Both the position numbers and the translations under genes were made by a program. Under the pieces are notes generated by a model that worked only from the letters and a program-made list of their open reading frames with translations, had not been told where the DNA came from and searched no databases. Below, piece after piece: positions 53,375 through 61,887 of a stretch of 64,000 bases of DNA. This DNA comes from Rhodopirellula sp. P2. GTDB taxonomy: Bacteria > Planctomycetota > Planctomycetia > Pirellulales > Pirellulaceae. Location: assembly GCF_028768465.1 (NCBI RefSeq), contig NZ_CP118225.1, forward strand, positions 1,345,001-1,409,000. Direction: 5' to 3'. Positions within the stretch are counted from its first letter, which is position 1, and every line of letters begins with the position of its first letter.

Positions 53375-54664
53375 ATGCGTGGCAAGAATTTTGGCATCTT
53401 CGCGTTGCTGATCGCGATTGTGGTCGTCGCCACTTGGTTGGAGGGCAACTTTGTTGCCGCCGCCAACTTGAAGACGCTGATCCGTGACACCAGTTTGTAC
53501 GGGTTGATCTCGATTGGTGTGGCGATGGTGATCATCACCGGCGGCATCGATCTGTCGATTGGATCGTTGATCGCTCTGTGCGGGGTGATGATGGTTCAGG
53601 TCATCGACGTGCGGTATGAACGCTACGAGTCGGTCGGGAGCATCGTGGAGATCGAGCGACCGGAGGAAGGTGACACGCGTCTTCGCATGGACGCGGTCAT
53701 GGATCCGATCCGCGCCGGCGACCGGATGGTTTACGCGGGTGCATTCAGCGAGTCGAAGGTTTACCTGACTGGCGAAGTCACCGAAGACGGCAACGTTTGG
53801 TTGACGACCGGGAACCCGGTGCGTTCGTTGCAGCCTGGAACCGCGGTGTCGATGGAACGCATCCGCTACACCAATCCATTGCTCGCGTGCGGACTGGTGT
53901 TGCTGGCGGGGGCGTTGATCGGCGCCCTGCACGGGTTGCTTGTGACACGGGCTCACTTGCAACCCTTTGTGGTGACCCTGTGTGGGTTGCTCGTGTATCG
54001 CGGATTGGCACGCGTTTGGACGGGGGACGATCAAGTCGGATTGGGCAGCGCGCTGGCCGACTTCAAAGCGACCGTGACCGGAAACGTCTTTGAATTCCCA
54101 CTGCCGTTGGTCGCGAAGTTATCGGGCGCATCGGAGTCGTGGTCCGAGTGGACTTGGATCGCATTCCCTTTCACAGGCGTTCTGTTGATCCTGGTCGCGT
54201 TTGTGGCCTGGGTGTTTCTGGAACACAGCGTCGCCGGTCGCCATCTCTTGGCCGTCGGCGAAAATGAAGAGGCGGCCCGCTTCAGTGGCATTCGCACCGA
54301 GCGTTTGATCGTGATGGCGTATGTGGTCAGCGGGTTGCTGGCGGCACTCGCGGGGATTCTGTTTCTGTTGGAGTGGAACTCGGTGCAACCCGGTTCGAGC
54401 GGCAATTTCTACGAGCTTTACGCGATCGCGGCCGCGGTGCTGGGCGGGTGCTCGCTGCGTGGTGGTCGCGGCGCCGTGTTCGGCGTGATCGCAGGTGCGG
54501 CGGTGATGCGTTGCCTCTACAAAGCCATTGTGGTCTTGGGCATTGAGCAGCAGTGGGAGATGGTCATCATCGGTGGCGCGCTGTTGGCCAGCGTGCTGTT
54601 CGATGAGATTTGGCGACGCTACCAATTGTGGAAATCGGCGATCAAGGTTGGAACGTCAGCGTGA
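53375..54664 (+). CDS. Ribose-type ABC permease with extra periplasmic insert
   Basis: 429 residues, longer than the usual 320-340 for RbsC-type permeases. The core helices are present: LLIAIVVVATWLEGNFVAAAN, then SIGVAMVIITGGIDLSIGSL, and later GALHGLLVTRAHLQPFVVTL, FSGIRTERLIVMAYVVSGLL, and AAVLGGCSLRGGRGAVFGVI. Between the GGIDLSIG region and the next helix sits a hydrophilic insert of roughly 90 residues (RYERYESVGSIVEIERPEEG ... VYLTGEVTEDGNVWLTTG) of beta character. It might replace contact with a binding protein, but that is speculative. The 3' end overlaps the convergent HtrA gene by 23 bases. Confidence 0.9.
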   Translation: MRGKNFGIFALLIAIVVVATWLEGNFVAAANLKTLIRDTSLYGLISIGVAMVIITGGIDLSIGSLIALCGVMMVQVIDVRYERYESVGSIVEIERPEEGDTRLRMDAVMDPIRAGDRMVYAGAFSESKVYLTGEVTEDGNVWLTTGNPVRSLQPGTAVSMERIRYTNPLLACGLVLLAGALIGALHGLLVTRAHLQPFVVTLCGLLVYRGLARVWTGDDQVGLGSALADFKATVTGNVFEFPLPLVAKLSGASESWSEWTWIAFPFTGVLLILVAFVAWVFLEHSVAGRHLLAVGENEEAARFSGIRTERLIVMAYVVSGLLAALAGILFLLEWNSVQPGSSGNFYELYAIAAAVLGGCSLRGGRGAVFGVIAGAAVMRCLYKAIVVLGIEQQWEMVIIGGALLASVLFDEIWRRYQLWKSAIKVGTSA

Positions 54665-55961
54665 CTTCGGTGCGATAGCGTTTGCCATCGCGAAGGATGA
54701 CCATCGAGATCGGACGTTGTTCCGGTTGTGCCATGCCAGCCAAGGCCACCAAGTGATCGTCGTCTTCCACGTTGATGGAATCAAACTGCAGGATGATGTC
54801 GCCACGTTGCAGGTGGGCCAATTCCGCTGGTGAACCGGGACGGATGTCCTTCACCCGAGCCCCACCGAGCTTGATTTCTTCTTGCGAACCCAATCGCGAT
54901 TCGAAGTCGGGGGTGATCTTCATCGAGGCATAGATCCCCGAGGCGGGTGACAGATCGGCAGCGGCGAAGTTGGGATCCAACGTGACACCGAGGTACCCGC
55001 GGCGAAGGCGACCGTGAACGATCAATTCCTGGGCCACCCGAGCGGCCATGTTGATCGGGATGGCGAATCCAATTCCCTCACTGCCGCCACTGCTGCTGGC
55101 GATGGCGGTGTTGAGTGCAATCACTTCCCCCCGCAGGTTCAGCAGGGGGCCACCGCTGTTGCCCGGGTTGATGGCCGCATCGGTCTGGAAGAAATCCTGC
55201 AGGTCGATTCGCTCGTCGCCGAGTGACAAATCACGACGCCCTTTGGCACTGAGGATTCCGAAGGTGACCGAGTGGCTGAGTCCAAACGGGCTGCCAATCG
55301 CGATCACGAAGTCGCCAATTTGAACTTGGTCGCTGTTGGCCAATCGAGCTGCCGGTGGCATCTTGGCAAACGAGCTGGTCCCACGACGGATGGAATCTCG
55401 TTCGGCCGATTCGATTCCCGCGATGGAAGGGGACAGTTTCATGACCGCGACATCGGTGTTGGGATCCATCAAGATCTTTTCCGGAACCCAACGCCGGCCA
55501 TCACTGGTTCGCATCACGATTTGATCGGCCGCAGCGCCTTTGATGACGTGACGATTGGTCAACACCCAAGATTCCCCAGCGACGTCGAGAACGACACCGC
55601 TGCCAGCTTCATCAAACGACTCGGCGGTCGCTCCGCTGCCCTGTGTCTTGTGAGCCTCGATGTGGATCACACTTGGTTTGACCAAGTGACTGACCCGGCG
55701 GACCAAGTTGCCTAACCGGTCAAAGTGTTCCACTTCTTCGGCCAGTTCATCGAACAAGCGATCCCGTGCCACGTCGAGTTGGTCCGACGTGGGCAGCATG
55801 GCTCCCGAGCGAGGTCCTTCCAAGCGAGAGCCACTGCCGATGACATTGCGTTCGGGGGCACCGTCTTGGGCAGAAGCCAGCGGGCTATGGTGAACTCCAG
55901 ACAACAAAGCCAGCAACATCAGCGTTGCGGTTCGAGCGGTTGTTCTGAAGGAGAGGCTCAT
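54642..55961 (-). CDS. HtrA/Deg-family serine protease with PDZ domain
   Basis: 439 residues. A signal peptide (TLMLLALLSGVHHSPLASA) precedes a trypsin-like domain with the full triad: His138 (LTNRHVI), Asp170 (DVAVMKL) and Ser269 (NPGNSGGPL). A C-terminal PDZ domain follows (DIRPGSPAELAHLQRGDIIL). It degrades or refolds damaged proteins in the periplasm. The long open frame upstream of 55961 was discarded because the signal peptide starts at MSLSFRTTAR. One PDZ domain only, as in DegS/short HtrA forms. The 3' end overlaps the ABC permease gene on the other strand by 23 bases. Confidence 0.94.
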   Translation of the reverse strand: MSLSFRTTARTATLMLLALLSGVHHSPLASAQDGAPERNVIGSGSRLEGPRSGAMLPTSDQLDVARDRLFDELAEEVEHFDRLGNLVRRVSHLVKPSVIHIEAHKTQGSGATAESFDEAGSGVVLDVAGESWVLTNRHVIKGAAADQIVMRTSDGRRWVPEKILMDPNTDVAVMKLSPSIAGIESAERDSIRRGTSSFAKMPPAARLANSDQVQIGDFVIAIGSPFGLSHSVTFGILSAKGRRDLSLGDERIDLQDFFQTDAAINPGNSGGPLLNLRGEVIALNTAIASSSGGSEGIGFAIPINMAARVAQELIVHGRLRRGYLGVTLDPNFAAADLSPASGIYASMKITPDFESRLGSQEEIKLGGARVKDIRPGSPAELAHLQRGDIILQFDSINVEDDDHLVALAGMAQPEQRPISMVILRDGKRYRTEVTLTFQP

Positions 55962-56388
55962 CGGAATTCCGTCAGCGATCGGAAAGGGGGTGCCGTGAAT
56001 CGAGACACGACTGCATTCGTCACGTTGGAGATGGATCACGTTGGCGAACGTCCGGACGCGGAATGGGAACGATGAGGAACGGGGGTGCCCCGGACGCCAG
56101 CCAACCAAGTCGGCGGTTGAAGAGCGGGGCGATTCTACGCATCGTCCAAGTCGCCGGACCAGCTTTCGTTTGCTGAAACGCTGACGCATAACTGCCAGAA
56201 ACCGACCAATCCGAACGCGATTTCGTTCCGGTTTGCTCATTTCGAAGGGCGAATGGGAGCGATTGTTCCGGTCTTTTGGGTTAACGGGGTGTTCTGTGTT
56301 GTTTGATGGGGGTCGGACATTTATTCTGAGGAGCATTATCTAATCCCTTGATTAGGGGATTCATCGCACGTGAACGGCTGGTCTCAAC
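55962..56388. other. Divergent intergenic region with a small hairpin
   Basis: About 430 bases without a convincing gene between the protease and the giant surface protein gene. Near its right end, AATCCC (56342-56347) and GGGATT (56356-56361) can pair around TTGATTAG. This hairpin lies 27 bases before ATG 56389 and may sit in the mRNA leader. Confidence 0.4.
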
Positions 56389-59300
56389 ATGAAACGCACC
56401 ACTTGGAAAGCTCGACCTTCTCTGTCCCGCACCGAAGCGAAGAAAGCTCGCATTCGTTCCGAAAGTCAGAAACGTTCCAGGCGGCGACGCAGCCGAATGG
56501 AGACGCTGGAAAGCCGTCATCTGTTGGCGGCGATCAGTGGCGAAGTGTTTTTGGATCTCAACCAAGACAGCATGCAACAGGCCACCGAAGACGGTGCTGC
56601 CGACGTGCGTGTTTACTTGGATGAGAACGTCAATGGACTCATGGATGAAGGCGAGGAATCAGTCCTGACGGACTCCGCAGGGATCTTCTCGTTCTCGCAG
56701 TTACCAGCGGGGGAATACCACGTTCGTGTGTTGCCGGGACAGGGCTTGGTTCAAACCGCCCCGCAAGCTTCGTTTGGTTTGTTGGAAACCGTGACGGATG
56801 AATCGGGAGTGAATGTTCGCGCTTCGCAAGCGTTCCAGTTTGGAACGAACGAGGTCGACAACAAACGTGTGGTGGAGTTGCTTGGTCAACCCATCGTCAG
56901 TCGGCTCGACGGCATCACCCGAATCAATGACGGTGATCTGCTGGCAGTGGACACCCGTGCCAACGAGGTGTTTCGAATCAACCCCAGCAACGGTGAGATC
57001 ACTCGCTTGGGCACCACCAACGTCGACATCGTCGGCGGGGTGGCTTACGACGCAGTGACGGACAGTGTCTACACCTTGGTGCGAGGTGGTGGTGACAATT
57101 CATTGCGTCGTCTGGCGCGGTTGGATGTGAACACGGCCAAAGCGACTTTGATCGGTGGGGGACGTTCGGGGCTGGCATCGGTCGCGGACATCACGTTTGA
57201 TCCTGTCAATCGAAGGTTGATTGGATTCGACGACACGGACAATGAGTTCTTTGCATTTGACTTGTTCGGAAACGGCCAAACGCTGTCCTATTCGTCGCGA
57301 AGCGTTGACACGTTCACGATGAGTTTGGCTGGTTCGGATCTCACAGCAGGACTGCCGGCGGGCAGCACCTACGTGACCATGTTCGACGCCGATGACACCA
57401 ATTTGGTTTCGACCATTTTGGTGGATGTCGACACGGGGGAGGTGACCGATTCATTTTTCGTCAGTCAACCGATCAAGCCTGTGGCGCTGACTCGTCCGAC
57501 GACGGGCAACAACTCTCAGTATGTGGAAGTGACAGAATTCCAAACCGTTGCCGGTTTGGAATTTGGGATCACACAGGACGTGATCGGATTTCGAGTTCGT
57601 CCGAGCAACCCGGAATCCGGGGTGGGAGCCTTGGGCCAAGAAGGGCTGACGGTGGTCGGCGGTGCCATTGGTCCCGACGTGGTGGAAGTGACCTTGAACC
57701 GGCGTCCGGAGGCGGACGTCGTTTTCAACCTGGCGGTTTCGGCGCCTGGCGGAAGCAACCCTGGTGTGACATTGGAAACCAACCAGCTTGTTTTCACGCC
57801 GGATGATTGGGACCAAGTCCGTCGGGTGTTGGTGTCACCGGACTCTGACAATTCAGTCAACGTGATCACCAACATCGATCTTGAGATTTCGGTTGACCGT
57901 GACGTGTCGGATCCCGCGTGGGGCGATCTGCCGCTGAAAAGTGTGGGGGTGCGTGTGTTGCCTCCTGTGTTGTCGGTGGATCTGAATCAGCCAGTGATCA
58001 ATGAATTGATGATCGACGCTGGTTTCACCGCGGACTTCAGCAATCTCAACGATCAGTACATCGAACTGCGAGGCACACCGAACGAGCGATTGGCCAACGG
58101 GACGTATTTCATCGCGATTTCGGAAGACAACTCCAACGAAGGATCCGTCGAAACCATCATCGACCTGTCCGGACAAACCTTTGGGGCCAATGGTTTCCTG
58201 GTTCTGCTGCAGGAAGGCAACACCTACGAAGCCGCGTTTGGTTCGCGAGTTCTGGAAAGCGATCAATCCGGTTTCTTGGGGCTACCCGATGGGATTTATT
58301 CGGATGAGTCCAACAACGGTTCCTTGTTTCGGACCTTTGACAATCGCGGCTACTTCTTGATTCAAACCGATGTCCCACCAGCGCTGGGGGATGACATTGA
58401 CACGGATGATGACCAACGAGCGGACGAAGGTGGTTTGTTGTCGACTTGGCACGTGCTGGATGCGGTCTCGATCCAAGACTATGTCTTTGGTGACAACTTC
58501 GCTTACGCACCGATTCTGTTTGCGGAGAACATCAGTTCGACATCACGCAGTTATGTGTTGCCACCAGGCGGAACGGTGGTGGAAGCCGATGGATACGGTT
58601 ACGTCGGACGACTGGGGGATTCCATTGGTTCGTCCGCGGAAGATTGGGTTTTCGGAACACCGGTTGATGCCGCCGATGGATCAGCGATTGATTTTGAAAC
58701 GGGCGGCAAGCATGAACTGCTGGCGTCCTCGGTTTCGCAGCCTGCGCTCGCGGACCGGTTGCTCAACCACATTGGAGAAAGCAACTTCGTGGGCGGTGTT
58801 CGCGGGCAGATTTTGTTGGCACCCTCCGCGGGCGCCATCGCAAACGGGGCCCCGGCGGATTTGAGGTTGCCCGGTCAGGGCATCACGGTCTTTGCTGACA
58901 CCAACGGCAACGACCGCTTGGACGATTTGACATTCGTCGTGGAACCGGATGATGTGGTCCCACCGTTTGATCCGCTGGACCCAACGGTCCAGGACCTGAC
59001 GTATGTGCTGACCAACGAGTACCCGGGAGTCACGATCACCAGCACGAGTGGGAGCTTTTTCTCGAACACGCCTGTGTTGGCCGAACGCCAGTACTTGAGT
59101 GGCCGGATCAGCGGCAACCGCGTCTTCAGCGACGGTGGTTTTCAGCAGTTCTCGACCTTCAATCGCTTGCGGTTTGATTTCTATCGCCCCGTCAAATCCG
59201 TGTCCATCGATGCGCTCGGCAGTGCCTTTACCTCACTGGTTTCTTATGGGCGTCTGGACGCCTACAACGCCGACGGTGAGTTGATCGCCACCGCTGTCAG

Positions 59301-61869
59301 TGGTGTGTTGGTCAACGGTCGCCGCGAAACGGTGAGCTTGTCGGTGCCCTCCGATGAGATTGTTCGTGTCGAAGCCTACTCGGACACCACAATCACCGGT
59401 GGGACAACGTTTGGTGCCTTTGATCGATTGACCTACGTGCAAAGCGAAGCGTCCACGGAAACCGATCAGGACGGCATCTATGAATTGCGTTCGTTGTTTG
59501 AGGGCAACTATGACTTGCAGGTTCAAACCGGAAGCGGGGCGACCGCCTTGCTCGGCACCGCCGAACATCCTTTCACCGTGTCACGCTTTGAGAACCATGT
59601 GTTTGAAGATGTGTTCCGTGTCAACACACTTCCCAGAACCTCCGACCAAGTGATCTTGGTTGATGAGAATTTGCCAGTTGGAACCGAGATCATGGTTCAG
59701 CAAGCCGATGATGCGGATCAGCCGGTCGATGGCGGCGTGCCACTGCTGTACGAAATCATCGGTGGGAATTCAGCAGGATTGGTCGTTGATTCAGGAACGG
59801 GCAACTTGACCGTTACCGGCGAAGCTGACCTGGATTTCGAGACCGATCCCAATCGAATCATCACGATGCGAATCACCGATGCCGCCGGTGCAAAAACAAC
59901 CAATCGCATCACGATTTCGCTGCGTGATATCAACGAGGCGCCTGTCGTGCAGGACACGCCTTTGGTGGTCACCGAAGACGTGCCGGCGGGTTCTGCGATT
60001 GGACGGATCCAAGCGTTTGATCCGGACATCGCCTACAACCAACAGCTGTCCTTTGAGTTGGTCGGTGGCGAAGCTCAGAATGATTTCAGCGTTGACCCGG
60101 TGACCGGGGTGGTGACGTTGTTGAATGCCGGCAGCTTGGATTTCGAAAACAACACGCAGCGAAGGTTGTTGGTTCGCGTCAGCGATGACGCCGCGATTCC
60201 AGCCGAGAATATCGTCGAACAGCTGATCTTGGTTCTCAACGAGAACGATCGGCCGACGATTTCACAGACTCAGTTCGCGTTGCCAGAAGCCGCGACCGGT
60301 GAACTGTTCCGTTTGGAAGTCAACGATCCCGATGAAGGCCAGACGCATCACTTTGATGTCGTTGGCGGAAGCGCGGCCAACTTCCTTCGGGTCACACAAG
60401 AAGGTGCTGTGCGGTTGTTGCCAGGTGCTGAATTGGACTTTGAGTCGTTCCCGAACATGACGTTGAGGCTTCGTGTCAGCGACAACGGGAGCCCACCACT
60501 GGCGGAAACGGTGAACATTCAGATTTCCTTGTTGGATGTGAATGAATCACCGAAGTTGCAGCCCACGGTGGTGCAGTTCAATGAGGGCAGCGTTCCTTCC
60601 GCCGATCAAATCTTGACGTTGGTGGATCCTGAACAGCGTCCTCAAGATCACAGCATTGAATGGCTGGATGGGCCTTCGAACTCCCTGTTTGAATTTGTTG
60701 CTGGGACCGGTGCGGAAGCGGGAACAGGAACGTTGCGAATCGCCTCCGGCGTGGAATTGGATTACGAGGATCAAGCGGTTCATCAATTGACGTTCCGGAT
60801 CACGGACACCGTGGACAACTCCGTCCTTCCCGTCACCGCAAGCTTGCTGGTGGAAGTCCTCAACCGGAACGAAAGTCCCAGCATCACCACCGAGCGTGTG
60901 GTGGTTTCGGAAGTGCCCTATCCCAACGGTGCTCCCAGTTCGAGTGACGGGTGGGTGATTGTTGGCCGGATTGGTGTGACGGATCCCGATGGGGATGTGG
61001 TCACCACGCAATTGGTTGGCGGCACCGGATTTGGCAACTTCGATTTGGATCCCAATTCGCGTTTGCTTCGCGTTCGTCCCAACGCGGTCTTTGATGCGGA
61101 TGTACCGGGCGCGCCTCCGCTGACGTTGGTGGTTCGTGCGGACGACGGCACTGCGTCGACGGATCGGACTCTCACGGTCCAGGTCAACAACGTCAACGAG
61201 CCACCCGTGTTTGACATGCCGCTCGCCAATGCGACCTTCCAAGACCGAGCGTTGGTCAGCGGCCAGTACCTGGAAATCCAGTTGCCCGACAACATGGTCA
61301 GCGATCCGGAAGGCGGCAACTTCTCGATCCGCATCTTCGGTGAGTCAGGCACCTTGCCGAGTTGGATGAAGTACGACATCGAAACGCAGACGTTGACGGG
61401 GACTCCGAGGCCACTGGACACCGGCGTCTATCATTTGACCGCTCGTGCGTTGGAGTTCGGCCCTCGGCCATTGGCAACGGACGTTCAGTTCACCTTGACC
61501 GTTGCGATGGGCACCACACCATTCCAAAATGGTCGCAATCGATATGATGTCGATTCCAACCAATCCGTCGCGCCGCTGGATGCACTGCGGATCATCAACT
61601 ACCTGCAAACCAATGGTCCGGGGGCTTTGGATCCCGGCAGCATGGGATCGTTCCCAGGTTTCCTGGATGTTTCCGGTAACGGGGAAGTCACTTCGCTCGA
61701 TGCGCTGCTCGTGATCAACGAGATCAATCGCATGGCCAACGAAGCTGCTCAGGCTGTCGCGGGGGCTGAACCCATCGCAGTCGAGACTTCGGTCGATGAT
61801 TTCTTGCGTCGGGAAGACGCGGTGGACGAGGTGTTGGCAGCGGAACTGAATACACCGACACTGTTTTAA
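56389..61869 (+). CDS. Giant surface protein: LEPR-XLL-type leader, SdrD-B-like and cadherin domains, dockerin
   Basis: 1826 residues. A very basic N-terminus leads to METLESRHLLAA at residues 37-48, the leader type of planctomycete LEPR-XLL surface proteins. An SdrD-B-like domain follows (GEVFLDLNQDSMQQ ... DSAGIFSFSQLPAGEYHVRV). A second such domain around 800-1065 is interrupted by an insert of about 160-180 residues. From about 1080 to 1600 come four to five cadherin-like repeats (DLDFETDPNRIITMRITDAA, SLDFENNTQRRLLVRVSDDA, ELDFESFPNMTLRLRVSDNG). A dockerin type I-like pair of calcium loops lies at about 1715-1780 (DVDSNQSVAPLDALRIINYL, DVSGNGEVTSLDALLVINEI). Probably exported and calcium-dependent; role in adhesion or matrix is inferred. 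Confidence 0.9.
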   Translation: MKRTTWKARPSLSRTEAKKARIRSESQKRSRRRRSRMETLESRHLLAAISGEVFLDLNQDSMQQATEDGAADVRVYLDENVNGLMDEGEESVLTDSAGIFSFSQLPAGEYHVRVLPGQGLVQTAPQASFGLLETVTDESGVNVRASQAFQFGTNEVDNKRVVELLGQPIVSRLDGITRINDGDLLAVDTRANEVFRINPSNGEITRLGTTNVDIVGGVAYDAVTDSVYTLVRGGGDNSLRRLARLDVNTAKATLIGGGRSGLASVADITFDPVNRRLIGFDDTDNEFFAFDLFGNGQTLSYSSRSVDTFTMSLAGSDLTAGLPAGSTYVTMFDADDTNLVSTILVDVDTGEVTDSFFVSQPIKPVALTRPTTGNNSQYVEVTEFQTVAGLEFGITQDVIGFRVRPSNPESGVGALGQEGLTVVGGAIGPDVVEVTLNRRPEADVVFNLAVSAPGGSNPGVTLETNQLVFTPDDWDQVRRVLVSPDSDNSVNVITNIDLEISVDRDVSDPAWGDLPLKSVGVRVLPPVLSVDLNQPVINELMIDAGFTADFSNLNDQYIELRGTPNERLANGTYFIAISEDNSNEGSVETIIDLSGQTFGANGFLVLLQEGNTYEAAFGSRVLESDQSGFLGLPDGIYSDESNNGSLFRTFDNRGYFLIQTDVPPALGDDIDTDDDQRADEGGLLSTWHVLDAVSIQDYVFGDNFAYAPILFAENISSTSRSYVLPPGGTVVEADGYGYVGRLGDSIGSSAEDWVFGTPVDAADGSAIDFETGGKHELLASSVSQPALADRLLNHIGESNFVGGVRGQILLAPSAGAIANGAPADLRLPGQGITVFADTNGNDRLDDLTFVVEPDDVVPPFDPLDPTVQDLTYVLTNEYPGVTITSTSGSFFSNTPVLAERQYLSGRISGNRVFSDGGFQQFSTFNRLRFDFYRPVKSVSIDALGSAFTSLVSYGRLDAYNADGELIATAVSGVLVNGRRETVSLSVPSDEIVRVEAYSDTTITGGTTFGAFDRLTYVQSEASTETDQDGIYELRSLFEGNYDLQVQTGSGATALLGTAEHPFTVSRFENHVFEDVFRVNTLPRTSDQVILVDENLPVGTEIMVQQADDADQPVDGGVPLLYEIIGGNSAGLVVDSGTGNLTVTGEADLDFETDPNRIITMRITDAAGAKTTNRITISLRDINEAPVVQDTPLVVTEDVPAGSAIGRIQAFDPDIAYNQQLSFELVGGEAQNDFSVDPVTGVVTLLNAGSLDFENNTQRRLLVRVSDDAAIPAENIVEQLILVLNENDRPTISQTQFALPEAATGELFRLEVNDPDEGQTHHFDVVGGSAANFLRVTQEGAVRLLPGAELDFESFPNMTLRLRVSDNGSPPLAETVNIQISLLDVNESPKLQPTVVQFNEGSVPSADQILTLVDPEQRPQDHSIEWLDGPSNSLFEFVAGTGAEAGTGTLRIASGVELDYEDQAVHQLTFRITDTVDNSVLPVTASLLVEVLNRNESPSITTERVVVSEVPYPNGAPSSSDGWVIVGRIGVTDPDGDVVTTQLVGGTGFGNFDLDPNSRLLRVRPNAVFDADVPGAPPLTLVVRADDGTASTDRTLTVQVNNVNEPPVFDMPLANATFQDRALVSGQYLEIQLPDNMVSDPEGGNFSIRIFGESGTLPSWMKYDIETQTLTGTPRPLDTGVYHLTARALEFGPRPLATDVQFTLTVAMGTTPFQNGRNRYDVDSNQSVAPLDALRIINYLQTNGPGALDPGSMGSFPGFLDVSGNGEVTSLDALLVINEINRMANEAAQAVAGAEPIAVETSVDDFLRREDAVDEVLAAELNTPTLF

Positions 61870-61887
61870 TGGAAGATAACGGGCACG

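Noticed and set aside
55962-56336. Upstream extension of the HtrA frame
   Set aside because: The signal peptide begins at 55961; the extension has no domain.
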